From Plasmodium brasilianum (taxonomy: Eukaryota > Apicomplexa > Aconoidasida > Haemosporida > Plasmodiidae), in contig NC_090126.1 of the NCBI RefSeq assembly GCF_023973825.1, positions 496,001-560,000 of the forward strand: a stretch of 64,000 bases of DNA, given 5' to 3'. The number at the start of each line of letters is the position of its first letter. The first letter of the stretch is position 1. The position numbers and the translations under genes are program-made. The notes beneath the pieces were generated by a model. That model was not told the DNA's origin, searched no databases, and saw only the letters and a program-made list of their open reading frames with translations. Below, one piece after another: positions 46,901 to 57,278 of the stretch.

Positions 46901-49900
46901 AGCCTTTTTTCCTCCAGTTGTTTTAATTCTTCCAGTCTTTTTATCTCATCTAGTCTTTCTATCTCTTCCATTCTTTTCACTTCTTCCAATCTTTTTACCT
47001 CTTCCTGTCTTTTTATCTCCTCCCGTCTTCTTTTTTCTTCCCGTCTTTTTATCTCTTCCCGTCTTTTTATCTCTTCCTGTCTTTTTATCTCTTCCCGTCT
47101 TTTTATCTCTTCCCGTCTTCTTTTTTCTTCCTGTCTTTTCATTTCTTGTACCCTCTTTTCTTCCATCCTTTTTGCTTCTTCCACCCTTTTCGCTTCTTCC
47201 ACCCTTTTCGCTTCTTCCACCCTTTTCGCTTCTTCCACCCTTTTCGCTTCTTCCACCCTTTTCGCTTCTTCCACCCTTTTCACTTCTTCCACCCTTTTCG
47301 CTTCTTCCACCCTTTTCGCTTCTTCTATCCGCTTCATTTCTTCCTGCATTGCCTTGGCCATTCTCTTTTCTTCTAACTCTCTTAACTCCTTTTTTCTTCT
47401 TATATCCTCAACTCGCTTCACCTCTTCCATTCGCTTCATTTCTTCCACCTGCTTCATTTCCTCCACCCACTTAATCTCTTCTAACCTTCTCACCTCTTCC
47501 TTTTTGCTCAGTTGGTTTATATTTTCTCTCCTGTACGCCAATAACTCAGACTCACCACGCTTTTCACAAAAAGAACCATTTTTAATATGCATTTCTTCAA
47601 AATTTTCTTTCCTTATTTCATCCAAGTCTCCAACAAAATCAGTGTCATCCAATGCCTCATATATCATTTTCCTTTTAAATTTCAAATCGACGTTTTTTAC
47701 CCTTTCTTCATCATTGATTAAATTGTATTTTTGCAAATTTTTGCCCATAATATTACGGACAAATGAATAATTATTTTTTTGCTCTATTTTTTCCTTTAAC
47801 TTTAATTTTGTGCTTTCTATAACACCTATATTGAACTGGTCAATTTTGGAAAGCTTATTTTGTGAAATAGATCTATTTAAAGAAATTTTTTTTTTTTTTT
47901 TTTTCGTTTTTATACCATTTTTTTTTAAAATAGTATTATGAGTAGTAGATTTAGATTTATGATAATTATTCCTTTTTTCATATTTTGGTCTACCCAATAG
48001 ATAAAAATCATAATTTTCATTAATATTCTTTTTTATTTTTTCTCCTATATTATGAATGTCCATTTTATATCCATTAGATTTACACCACTCTTCTTGTTTA
48101 CTTTTATTATTACATTTACTATTACTGTTACTATTGATATTACCGTTATCATTATTATTACCATTACCAATATTTTTATTCTTATTATCCTCTGTGCTAA
48201 CTTCCTTTATACTATCTTCCTTCTCACTGTAATGGGAAAAATTATCTGGTTCACTATTATATCCTGTGACAATTTCGAAAAATCTTTCAGCATAATAAGT
48301 GTACTTATCAAATACATCAAAACTTTTTGAAGTGGACATTTTTCTCAAAATATTGTTTCTTTCTCTTTTAACCTTAGGTCTACCATACATGGCCCAACTG
48401 TTTTTTTTTTTTTCCTTCTTTTTTTTTTGTTTTATATAATCATTCAAGCAATCATTAATTTCATTTTCTTGTAGTGATAGAGATTCGCTTGTTTTATTTT
48501 TCTTTTCTTCCACAATTTTGTTATCTTTCACCTCGACAGCATTTTCCCTCTGTTGCTCACTCATTTCATTCGAGATTTTGTCACACCCTTTACTGTCTTC
48601 CTCCTCCTTATTTATCTTATCCTCACTTGCATCCTCTTTTGTGTGTATGCTCTCTTTTGTTTGTATTCTCTCCTTTTTTGAATTCGTTTCTTTTTCCCTG
48701 TCATCTGTGGATTTCATAGCTAAAACTTTTTTTTTTTTATTTTCTATTAGTTGCAGTTCTAACTCTTCTAACTCCTTTTTCTTTTTTATATTCTCTATTT
48801 CTAGTTCTAGGAGCTCTTTTTCTCTCTTCTTTTTTTCTATTTCATTGTTAACAGCGGCTTCCCTCTCGACGTCTACATCCTTGTCATCAGTAACTTTCCC
48901 TTCGGTGTTTATTCCCTTGTCACCCACCGCTTTCTTTCCATCCACCACTTCCTTGCCATCCGTTACTTCCTTATCGTCCTCTTCTGTCTGAACTTGTATC
49001 ACATCTACACAGGGTACAACCTCTTTTCCATTTTTGCTGTACTTATCCTCCTTATCCGTAACGATATTAAAAATATCGAATAGGGACATATCAGGTACAT
49101 AATTGTTAATTGTTCCAAACAAATCATTTTCACTGTGGTCCTTCCTTGGTTGTTCTTCCACCTGTTGAGGTTCACCAGGTGTTTTCCCCTCCCCTTGCCC
49201 TCCCTCTTGTTTGCACTCACCTGTTGTGTTTACTATACCGTTATTCGAATTTTGCTTTAGTTCATTTTTTTCTAACTTAATACTCCGTCCTTTTTTGAAA
49301 ATAATGGTATTTTTCATTTTAATTAAATCTATTTTATTTCTTTTCAACTTTTTCTTTTTTTCACTTATAAAACTTTCATACGAGAAATCGCTGTCTCTAA
49401 TATCTGATATAAGTGCACTTTTATTTTCTTCTATTTTTTTAGGGTCCATATTAATTTCTTTATCATTGAATAGAAATTCTATCATTTCATATGTTGATGA
49501 GGAATACTCTTTTTTTCTTGTTTTCTTTTTTTCTATCATATAATTTTCATATTGTGGGTTTAGAAACCAAGCACTTGATGTTCTTTTATCATGAAAATTG
49601 TATTTGGGTAAATTAACATTATAAGTTATTTTTCTTCCTTTTATTTCATGTTTTTTAGCTAGATTTTCTAAAATTTCATAATCCTTCTGGTCATATGATT
49701 CGTATATATAATAGTACACATTATTCATTATTTCACTCTTTAAATTATTTAAGTTCTCAGTGTTAATTAGGTTGTCTATAAGGAAGTTATTATTTTTCCC
49801 CTGTTCACTTCCGTTCGCACATCCTTCCGCATCTTTGTCTACTCCTTTGTCCATATCTCGTGCAACATCTTCCTTTCCTATGATTTCTTTCGTGTGGTTT

Positions 49901-50064
49901 TCTCCCCCCTCTTCTTCCCCTCTCTTTTTAATTTTCGAATCTTTCTTCTTCTTCTTTTTTTTGTTCTTCATATTTTCCCTCTTAATTTTCTCAATTTCCT
50001 TTTTCAGCTTATTTATGATCGTATCATTTTTTGATTTCCTTCCATCGGTAGTGATATCATTGTT
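43988..50064 (-). CDS. Giant Glu/Lys-rich coiled-coil protein, 3' part (conserved Plasmodium protein)
   Basis: The main frame runs from the A-run at 50063-50084 to 44653 (1772 codons from the ATG at 49971, but open further upstream). Features in order: Lys-rich start; TSSAWFLNPQYENYM (residues about 128-142); acidic/Lys-rich helices; two similar motifs, YGRPKVKRERNN (about 530) and LGRPKYEKRNN (about 660); a long predicted coiled coil of (K/R)(R)VEEA and KRREEI repeats (46860-47480); DVHNVHGVYD repeats (45850-45950); NNIDGS repeats (44930-45040). At 44710 the sequence CTG|GTAAATAT is a plausible donor in phase 0. Acceptor TGTTAG|ATG at 44210 then reads HKYIALLRHLLTIHGFKKEN, and a possible final exon 43988-44088 reads LPIRFCHYLFGINILHLLI. 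The last intron would be only 43 nt, so that end is uncertain. No known domain; a cytoskeletal or scaffold role is a guess. Confidence 0.7.
44930..45040 (-). repeat. 18-bp in-frame repeat (NNIDGS)
   Basis: Six copies of the hexapeptide NNIDGS near the C-terminus of the giant acidic protein, almost identical at DNA level apart from C/T third positions. Confidence 0.9.
46860..47480 (-). repeat. In-frame coiled-coil repeats (KRVEEA, KRREEI)
   Basis: A block of 18-bp units encodes KRVEEA (about nine copies, 47160-47335). It is flanked by KR(R/Q/L)EE(I/V/K) units of the same length. The antisense strand shows long Ser/Phe/Leu/Pro frames only because the unit complement lacks stops. Confidence 0.9.
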
Positions 50065-52814
50065 TTTTTTTTTTTTTTTTTTTTCTCATCATCATCATCA
50101 TCATTATCCTCATCATTATTTACAAGTTGTCCATTCGTTTTTTCCTTACCCTTTAATTCTTTTATATTTTTTTCGATCTCATTTATTTTTAATTCCATTT
50201 TGGAAATTAACTGTTTACTCTCTTGGTTATCTCCTACCCGTTCACTATTCTCATCATGAACATTCAAATTTAAAGAAGTGTCAACAATATTTTGAAAACT
50301 GCTCGAAGACTTTGTTTTTTCATCGCATATTTTATACTCATCATAAAAGTTGTCGTAAAAATACATTTGTTCTACGAGCCTATTCATTCCATTGGTATAC
50401 CTTCTTAGCTCGCCTCTTTTTTCATCTACATTTTCTAAAGCGTCAAAATTATTATTACCACTATTATTATTGCTATTGTAGTTATCATTATAATTGCTAC
50501 AAAAAAACTTGTCATCGTCTTCACATTTTTGAAGGATGTAATTTAAAGTAAAATCTTCATCATATTTTAATTTACCCTTATTATATAAGACTAAATTTTT
50601 ATTATTCAAACTCATATTTTTAATCTCCTCACCACATGTAATCATTTGGTTATCACCACCACTATTTTCATTAATATCATTATTATTATTATAGCTTCCA
50701 AAATTAGAATAATAGTTTGCTATTTCATTATTCATTAAGTTTTCATTACCATTTCCTAAGGGAAACGGGGTAGAAATGTTGCAGACTTGTGTTGACATAT
50801 TCATGGGGTTATTCAACTGCCAGTTAGCAGTACTGTTCATTAGGTAATTTGGTGCATTACTCACGGTATAGCCAATTTGGCTGTTCAAATTATGACCCAT
50901 TTGGCCGTTCATATTATGACCCATTTGGCTGTTCATATTATGACCCATTTGGCTGTTCATATTATGACCCATTTGGCTGTTCATACTATAATCCATATAT
51001 CCGCTTATGTCGTATCCCATATGGTTGTTCATATCGTACCCCATATAGCCGTTCATCATATTGTATCCAACTTGGTTGTTCATATTATAACCCATTTGGC
51101 TGTTCTTATTATAACCCATTTTCCCTTTCATGTCATACCCCATTTGCCCTTTTATTGGGATATTTTCTTGACTATTCAATGGGTTTTCAATAAGATGCTT
51201 TTGTTTATCTTCTAACTGAACTTCTTGTAAGGGATAATTCTTATTGGGTCCCTTCTTAGGGGGGAACATTTTATCATGTTGTATTGAATGTTTCATGTTA
51301 TTATTACTTTTTTGTATCCTTCCCATTTTACCATTATTTTTCATATGTAACATTTTTTCTTTATTAGGTTCATTTTTTACATCTTCAACTTCCTTTTTTA
51401 GATTTTCTTTCTCTCTTTTCTCCACGGGAATTTTAGAAGGACTAATTCCACTTTTCGCACTATATAGCTTATTTGTTATTTGCTCCTTTTTATCACTGGT
51501 TGACATAGAGATTGTGGGGGTACCTTTACCATTAGACATTTTATTTCTCATTGCTTGTTCATTTTTACCTGTAGAACTTTTTTTATCATCCAATCCTAAG
51601 TTTAACTTGTCCAATATGGACTCTCTTTTTACGCTCTTATCTAACATACACCTGTCTGTGTAATAAGTTTTCTCTTTTCTATTCCCTTCGCTATCAAAAT
51701 CATCGAATTCAAATTCATCTGCAAACTGATCTTCATTAATCTCAGCTTCTTTAACATTATTCACATCTTGCTCTTCTTTATTACAAGCATTTGTAATTAC
51801 GTTATTACCAACATCCTCATAATGTACGTTTTCCTTATATTCGTTACTATTGTCATTTCCATCATTTACACAATTATTATTATTACAATTATTATATGCA
51901 TTGTTCATATTACTATGACTATTGTTGTAATTTTTATAAGGTGGAGCTTTATTAGGACTACCTCTTATATCATTTAATACTTTTTCCTTATTCTTAGGTA
52001 TGTACTCATTACTCAGTTTGGTAGAGTACTCTTTGCTACTCTGAACCTTAATAAAGTCATTTTTCTTTAATGGAATTTTATGTAGCATATTTTTATTTTT
52101 AAAATACTCTTTATCTTTCACTTTTAGTTTTGTGCAGAAGAAAGTAAATAAAGTATGCACTTCAACACTTCTACTGCAATTTACCTGATTTACATAGTCA
52201 AAACTTCTTTGTTTTCCATTTATGAAACTCTTTTCCCATTTTTTCCAGCCAATATGATTAACATTATGACCACCTCCATTACTACTATCGTTGCTGTACT
52301 CAAAATTATTGCTACTCCCATTATTACCTCCTTTATCTATGTACTCTACAAACCCTTTTGACGATGCCGATGTTGAATCACTGTAAAAATTTTTTTCATC
52401 ATAACTCTTATTTGGCTTATAATTTAAATATGAAAATTTCTCTCGTAGTAATAACAACTTTACAAGTTCCATTCTGCGTTGTAACAATTTTATATTTGCA
52501 TCCACACTGCTTCCTTTTTTATCAGTCTCACTATTTCTCTTCATCTTTTTTAATCTTTTTATCCTTAAAATACGTTTACGGCTATTGTTTCTTGTTACAT
52601 TTCTTTTTAAATAAGAGTCTACAATTCTACTTACCTTGCATACTAAGGTTTTTTTTTTTTTTAAATTGCGAGCTTTATTATTCGTATTTTCACTATACAA
52701 ATATTTCCATTTTAGCAATTTTCTTCTTTTCTTTTGTTTCATTTTTCGTTGTCTCTCTTTGTTGACATAACACCATTTCTCGAAAATGAGGATGTCCTTT
52801 CTTTTCGCTAGCAT
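50013..52814 (-). CDS. Giant Asn/Glu-rich protein, 5' part (same gene as 43988-50064)
   Basis: ATG at 52814, 933 codons to a stop at 50013. The N-terminal 150 residues are basic and ordinary in composition (MLAKRKDILIFEKWCYVNK, then KWKYLYSEN...KVSRIVDSYLKR). The middle is acidic and Asn-rich (FADEFEFDDFDSEGNR near 51690). A block of MNxQMGY/HN octapeptides follows (50870-51140), and the end is NIKELKGKEKTN plus an Asp/Lys run. The stop lies just past the A22 run discussed separately, and the deduced joined protein would exceed 2700 residues. The N-terminus has several Lys/Arg clusters that could act as nuclear signals. No recognised domain; function unknown. Confidence 0.75.
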   Translation of the reverse strand: MLAKRKDILIFEKWCYVNKERQRKMKQKKRRKLLKWKYLYSENTNNKARNLKKKKTLVCKVSRIVDSYLKRNVTRNNSRKRILRIKRLKKMKRNSETDKKGSSVDANIKLLQRRMELVKLLLLREKFSYLNYKPNKSYDEKNFYSDSTSASSKGFVEYIDKGGNNGSSNNFEYSNDSSNGGGHNVNHIGWKKWEKSFINGKQRSFDYVNQVNCSRSVEVHTLFTFFCTKLKVKDKEYFKNKNMLHKIPLKKNDFIKVQSSKEYSTKLSNEYIPKNKEKVLNDIRGSPNKAPPYKNYNNSHSNMNNAYNNCNNNNCVNDGNDNSNEYKENVHYEDVGNNVITNACNKEEQDVNNVKEAEINEDQFADEFEFDDFDSEGNRKEKTYYTDRCMLDKSVKRESILDKLNLGLDDKKSSTGKNEQAMRNKMSNGKGTPTISMSTSDKKEQITNKLYSAKSGISPSKIPVEKREKENLKKEVEDVKNEPNKEKMLHMKNNGKMGRIQKSNNNMKHSIQHDKMFPPKKGPNKNYPLQEVQLEDKQKHLIENPLNSQENIPIKGQMGYDMKGKMGYNKNSQMGYNMNNQVGYNMMNGYMGYDMNNHMGYDISGYMDYSMNSQMGHNMNSQMGHNMNSQMGHNMNGQMGHNLNSQIGYTVSNAPNYLMNSTANWQLNNPMNMSTQVCNISTPFPLGNGNENLMNNEIANYYSNFGSYNNNNDINENSGGDNQMITCGEEIKNMSLNNKNLVLYNKGKLKYDEDFTLNYILQKCEDDDKFFCSNYNDNYNSNNNSGNNNFDALENVDEKRGELRRYTNGMNRLVEQMYFYDNFYDEYKICDEKTKSSSSFQNIVDTSLNLNVHDENSERVGDNQESKQLISKMELKINEIEKNIKELKGKEKTNGQLVNNDEDNDDDDDEKKKKKKKTMISLPMEGNQKMIRS
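50063..50084 (-). other. T22/A22 run where the giant reading frame breaks
   Basis: In the minus sense, the upstream frame passes through DDDDDE and seven Lys codons and then stops after 17 more residues. The next frame is open through the run (NNDITTDGRKSKNDTIINKLKKEIEKIKREN) into the 1772-codon frame. One extra A (or two fewer) would fuse them. Homopolymer miscounting or natural slippage is far more likely than two genes. Confidence 0.75.
50870..51140 (-). repeat. 24-bp in-frame repeat (MNSQMGHN / MNNQMGYN)
   Basis: About eleven octapeptide units of the form (M)N(S/N/G)(Q/H/Y)MG(H/Y)(N/D). The four or five at the low-coordinate end (50880-50990) are nearly identical and the others diverged, which suggests recent expansion from one end. 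Confidence 0.9.
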
Positions 52815-52931
52815 ATTTTTTGTTGTACTACTTACATTAACAGGACAAGTAAATTTTTATTTTTTTTTCTCAACTATGTGTAAATTGAAATTGTATACAT
52901 TTGTACTTATAAATGAATACATGTATGTATA

Positions 52932-52968
<37 letters not shown>

Positions 52969-54292
52969 ATATATATATATGTGTATCTATTTAAATGTGT
53001 GTATATTTACATGTTGCTGTATTTTTTCTCCTTTTGTCCCCCACATAAAAAGTATACTTGCCAGTTGTACTATCCTGAACTTATCTTCTATATTTTGAAA
53101 AAAAGAAAACAAATGATTATTGTTAACTCAGAACATGCAGTAAAAATACAACAAAACTTGTTCTTATATCAAAAAAAACAAAAACAAAAAAATATAATTT
53201 TACTTCCTCTATTTTATTAAATACATTTTTGAATTTGTATGGAATATTCGTCCTTTTTTTTTTTTTTTTCCCTTCTCAACACACTTTATATTTTGTCTTT
53301 TCTTTATTTTTTTTTTTTTTCAGGTTAAATATGAGTAGACCAACAAAATAATATTTTATTGGGACAGTTACAACTTTTAAGGTTTAAAAAAAATAAAAAC
53401 AATAACGAAAAAAAAAATAAAAATAACAACGAAAACAATGATAAAAATTAAAATGAAAAACTATTTAAAAATTGTTCTTTTATGAACAAGTTATAGTAAA
53501 AAAATTAAACGAAAAAGGAAAAGTACAGAAAGGAAAGGCATAGATAAATAACAAGCCGTGTAAAGTACATTTTTATTAATCATTATTTCCATGCATATAT
53601 GTTTTTTTGTATGTTTGTTAATTTGTACGACTACTAATTTGTTTGCACATTTGTTTGCTTGTTTGTTCATTGTTGTTTATTCGTTCCCTCCTTTTTTGCT
53701 GTTACAACATTGCACACCGATAAATTTTTACAACACATTAATATTTTGCAAAATACCAGTTTGGCGATTTTAAAAAATTTGGTATTTACCATATATTTAA
53801 ATTGAAAAAATTAATATATATGTATACATATACACATAAGTATTTTATGGAAATATAAAAATATGAAACTTCAACTCCTTAAAACAAATTTACTTTAGAT
53901 GAAAAAAAAAATATTTTTATAGAAATGAATGTTTCATATATTTTCAATCTACTAAAATTGTGCACTCCTTTTTTTCGTAAAAAAATAAAAAATAAATAAT
54001 AAATAACAAATAATGAAAAACAAATAACAAATAACAAATAACAAATGGCAAATGACAAATAACAGATAGCACATAACATACAACATATAACAGAACTAAA
54101 CAAAACAAAACAAAACAAAGAATAATAATTGAAACATATTTACTGTTTAGTTAAAATATTCTCATATACTATATATTCATAATTTATAAAAAAAAATAAT
54201 TAAAAATTAAAATATTTACCTGTTAAGTTTTAATGTTTCTTTTTAATAAACCATGCAAAAAAAAAAAAAAAAAAAAAAATTTCCATACATGG
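52815..54292. other. Intergenic region upstream of the giant acidic gene
   Basis: 5' flank of the giant gene. (TA)n runs occur at 52930-52980, T-runs at 53256-53269 and 53309-53322, A-rich DNA at 53385-53460, and an AACAAATA-type repeat at 53995-54060. A 60-codon plus frame at 53591-53773 is largely TTTG repeat. No convincing gene. Confidence 0.65.
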
Positions 54293-54872
54293 ATGAAATT
54301 TAATTTTCATTATAGTATACTACTAAACGCATTCATTCACATATATGGACATGGGACCAATTTTAAAAAAGAACTGAAAGATTTATGCAAGTCCTATTCA
54401 TTATGCGACCTGTTCTCGCAATAACTACAGATTAATCCAAGTACATCAAAAGAGAGCTTTGTCTACGAACAGTATAACTATGTAAATGAAAAATAAAAGA
54501 ATTTGTTTTTTCTTTTCCCCCACAATCTTTTTTAAAAGAAGTACAAAACGTTAAAGAAAAAAAAAAAAAAATTAAAATTTACAGTAATCATTTATTTAAA
54601 GAAGGAAACAAATTTAATAAAGAAACAATAGACGTACGCCCACTATGCTACAAAAAAAAAAAAATGCTCACTGCTTCGGATTACGTAGATAACAAAAAAC
54701 TATATAACACATTCAGCAGTAAGTAAAAGCCATCCATGGGCGTTATATTATATAAATATAAAAGTATTTTTTTAAATGTTTGCGGTGAAATACTATTTAT
54801 CGTTAACACGTAAAATAAAAACTATTTTTAAACAATTCTTTGTACCTAGTTGATATACAATTTTCATGTTAA
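54293..54872 (+). CDS. Candidate small multi-exon gene, incompletely resolved
   Basis: Several adjoining stretches look coding. A 43-codon frame starts MKFNFHYSILLNAFIHIYGH (54293-54424). A segment 54431-54481 after acceptor AACTACAG reads LIQVHQKRALSTNSIT, with donor AT|GTAAAT. A third segment, 54585-54718, after acceptor TTTACAG reads NHLFKEGNKFNKETIDVRP then KMLTASDYVDNKKLYNTF and ends in an ideal donor CAGCA|GTAAGT. A last short exon 54850-54872 (IDIQFSC, stop) follows TACCTAG. The last two junctions agree in phase with intron lengths of 103 and 131 nt, normal for this locus. The link from the first segment to the second would need a 40-nt intron or a frameshift, so the 5' end is unresolved. 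The region is clearly less AT-rich than its surroundings. Not recognised. Confidence 0.33.
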
Positions 54873-55400
54873 TAAAATTTTTATGTATTGCAAAAAAAAG
54901 AGAACTATGCAATGTACACAAATATATTTTATTGTTATTTATAAAAAGTATAAGATGTCTGTATTTTAGACTTAAAATGAAAGAATTTTATAACTTAAAA
55001 AAAAAAAAAGATAAAGCAAAAACGTAAAGCAAAAACGTAAAGCAAAAACGTAAAGCAAAAACATAAAGCAAAAACGTAAAGCAAAAACATAAAGCAAAAA
55101 CATAAAGCAAAAACGTAAAGCAAAAACATAAGGCAAACACATAGAGCAAAATAAAGCACAATACTGCGGAACAATAAAATAGCATATGCACAATATACCA
55201 CAGCGCGTTCATATTGAACCAATTTTTTTTATATGTGAGTTCTTCTACTTCTTCTTTTAAGAAGGTAGTTCATTTTCCTTAAAGAGTACATAAATATTGT
55301 GAAAAAAAAAAAGAAAAAAAAAAATTCCATTCGTTTTAAAAAAAATATAGATATAAATATATATACATATTATACTCATATGCATATATAATAACCCATC
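54873..55400. other. Intergenic region upstream of the rhodanese gene
   Basis: It contains the 13-bp repeat array 55015-55145, A-runs at 54998-55010 and 55301-55323, and a probable leader with TATATACATAT microsatellite (55345-55392). No gene seen. Confidence 0.7.
55015..55145. repeat. 13-bp tandem array (GCAAAAACGTAAA)
   Basis: Ten copies with C/T variation (ACGTAAA or ACATAAA). Thirteen is not a multiple of three and the complement lacks stops, so the minus strand is open in three frames (about 75 codons each). Confidence 0.93.
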
Positions 55401-56688
55401 ATGCAAAGGTGTAATTTCACAAAAATTTCTAACCCAACAAAATGGTTGTTTAAAAACTCTGCTAAAGAGTTGTTTTCGTCTAATAGCGTACAACTCATGA
55501 GAAAATTTAGTGCAGTAAAAGAAAAAAAATACAGCTACTTAATTGAAACCGATGAATTGTACAACCTTATAAAAAACAAAAAAGAGTATTTGCTCTTCGA
55601 CACCAGTTGGTATAATATAAAAGTACATAAAAGTGAAAATTTATTTAATGGCGGTGATCAGGAGGAAAAAATAGAAGGAAGCATCAACTTTGACTCAGTA
55701 GTTACATCTAATGAAAATTCGATTTTTTCTTTTTTTTTTCCAACACAGTCCGAATTTTTTACGTACTTAAAGGAATTATTGACAAGAAATGAAACGAATA
55801 TAAGAAAAACTTCTCTAGAAAATATACCAATTATTTTTTATGAAAAAGATGATATATTTTATGCTCCTAGAATTTGGTTCATGTTTAAAATTTACGGTTT
55901 CAAAAATGTAAAAATTTTAAATGGCGGTTTAAATAAGTGGTTAAATGAGGAAAAAGATACAATAACATCTGTAGAAAAAGAAAGTAATATTCATATAATA
56001 GATAAGGAGAAAAGTAAAAATGTAGATAAAATAATTGAAGAACATTTAAATAAAAATGAGGATGAAATAAATAATAATTTGAAAACAAGCATATACTATT
56101 ATTTAGATATAGAAAAGCTTATTATATCAAAAGAAAAGCTACAAATAACAAACTATTTACTAGTTGACACTAGACCTAACAAATTCTTTAGTGCATTATT
56201 ATCAATAAATGAAAAGGAGAAAAAAATTAATAATCATATTCCTTTTTCAATAAATATACCATATCATTATTTTTTAAATCAACATTATGAAACATATAAA
56301 TATGTAACATTTAAAAACGAATTAGAGATAAAGAACATACTTGATAAATACGGTCTACTAAATGAAGAAAATGTAGTTATACTAACATGCAACAAGGGCA
56401 TTAGTGCTTGCGTGCTGTTATATCTTTTGCATCTACTAAATAAACCACTGTCTAAATTAATATTCAACCAGGGCAGTTTCGTCGAATACGCACACTATAA
56501 ATACAACATTAGGTAGAAACATTAGGTAGAACTAGCCGCTTTTTGTTTTCCTGTTTCGTTGTTTATTTTCCCTTTTTACCATGTAAAAAACTTAAGATAT
56601 TTGCACATCATTAATTATGTATTTCTTTCTTTTCAGTAGTCCCATTTTTTATGTTCAGCCCCACGTGGAGTATGCTATTTGGCTATAA
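55401..56688 (+). CDS. Tandem rhodanese-domain sulfurtransferase (mercaptopyruvate sulfurtransferase-like), two exons
   Basis: Exon 1 is 55401-56512 and exon 2 is 56637-56688. The apparent stop at 56514-56516 lies in donor ATTAG|GTAGAA. Acceptor TTCTTTTCAG|T closes the phase and adds SPIFYVQPHVEYAIWL, giving about 387 residues. The N-terminus (MQRCNFTKISNPTKWLFKN) is basic and hydroxylated, fitting a mitochondrial presequence. The first rhodanese domain (about 50-195) has YLLFDTSWYN and IWFMFKIYGFKNVKILNGGLNKWL, as in Tum1/MPST. The second (about 235-370) has LLVDTRPNKFF and the active-site loop CNKGISA with the catalytic Cys at 330. The enzyme would transfer sulfur from mercaptopyruvate or thiosulfate and may serve tRNA thiolation. 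The non-canonical loop (CNKGIS) leaves the substrate open. Confidence 0.85.
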
Positions 56689-57278
56689 ATATATAAATAT
56701 AAATATATATATGTATATGTATATGTATGTGTGTATGTATATGTATATGTATATGCATATGTTTTCTTTTTTGTTTTTCCTTTTTTTTTTTTTTTTTTTT
56801 TTTTTTTGTATGCATTTGAATTTCTTCCATTATCCCCCCTTTTTTTGTTTAGTGTACTGAGAAATAAACTTAATTAACACTTCTTCGAATTAAGCCTAGT
56901 TTATTCTTCAAACCACTTTTCAAGGAAAACAACAGTGTATATACAACACATTGTTTCTTATAAATATATTATATGAGCATCCTAACTACTCCCTGCATTT
57001 TTTTACTATTTTAACAATCCCTTTCATGTATTTAAATATGTGTGCATTTTTGAAACAATAGGAAGAGAATAATTTAAACTGCAAAAACATTTGCTTAGTC
57101 CTCAAATGATACAAATTTTAAAATATATAATCTCTTTTTTTCAAATGGTCAAATATATGTTCACATAAAAAAAGTGCATGCGCGTACATATGTATGTGTG
57201 TACATTTGCCTTTGTATTGATCTGAGCATACGACTATAAGCTGGACCAAGCAAAATACGCAAGCATCGTTGATCAAAA
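56689..57278. other. Intergenic region between rhodanese and HOP2 genes
   Basis: TATATG microsatellite (56690-56760), a T-run (56783-56807) and AT-rich flank of the HOP2 gene. No gene seen. Confidence 0.75.

Noticed and set aside
46781..47770. 329-codon plus-strand frame (Ser/Phe/Leu/Ile-rich) opposite the giant acidic gene
   Set aside because: It is the antisense of the KRVEEA/KRREEI coiled-coil repeats and has only repeat-derived composition.
53591..53773. 60-codon plus frame MHICFFVCLLICTTTNLF...
   Set aside because: Mostly a TTTGTTTGC repeat; only the last third is of ordinary composition.
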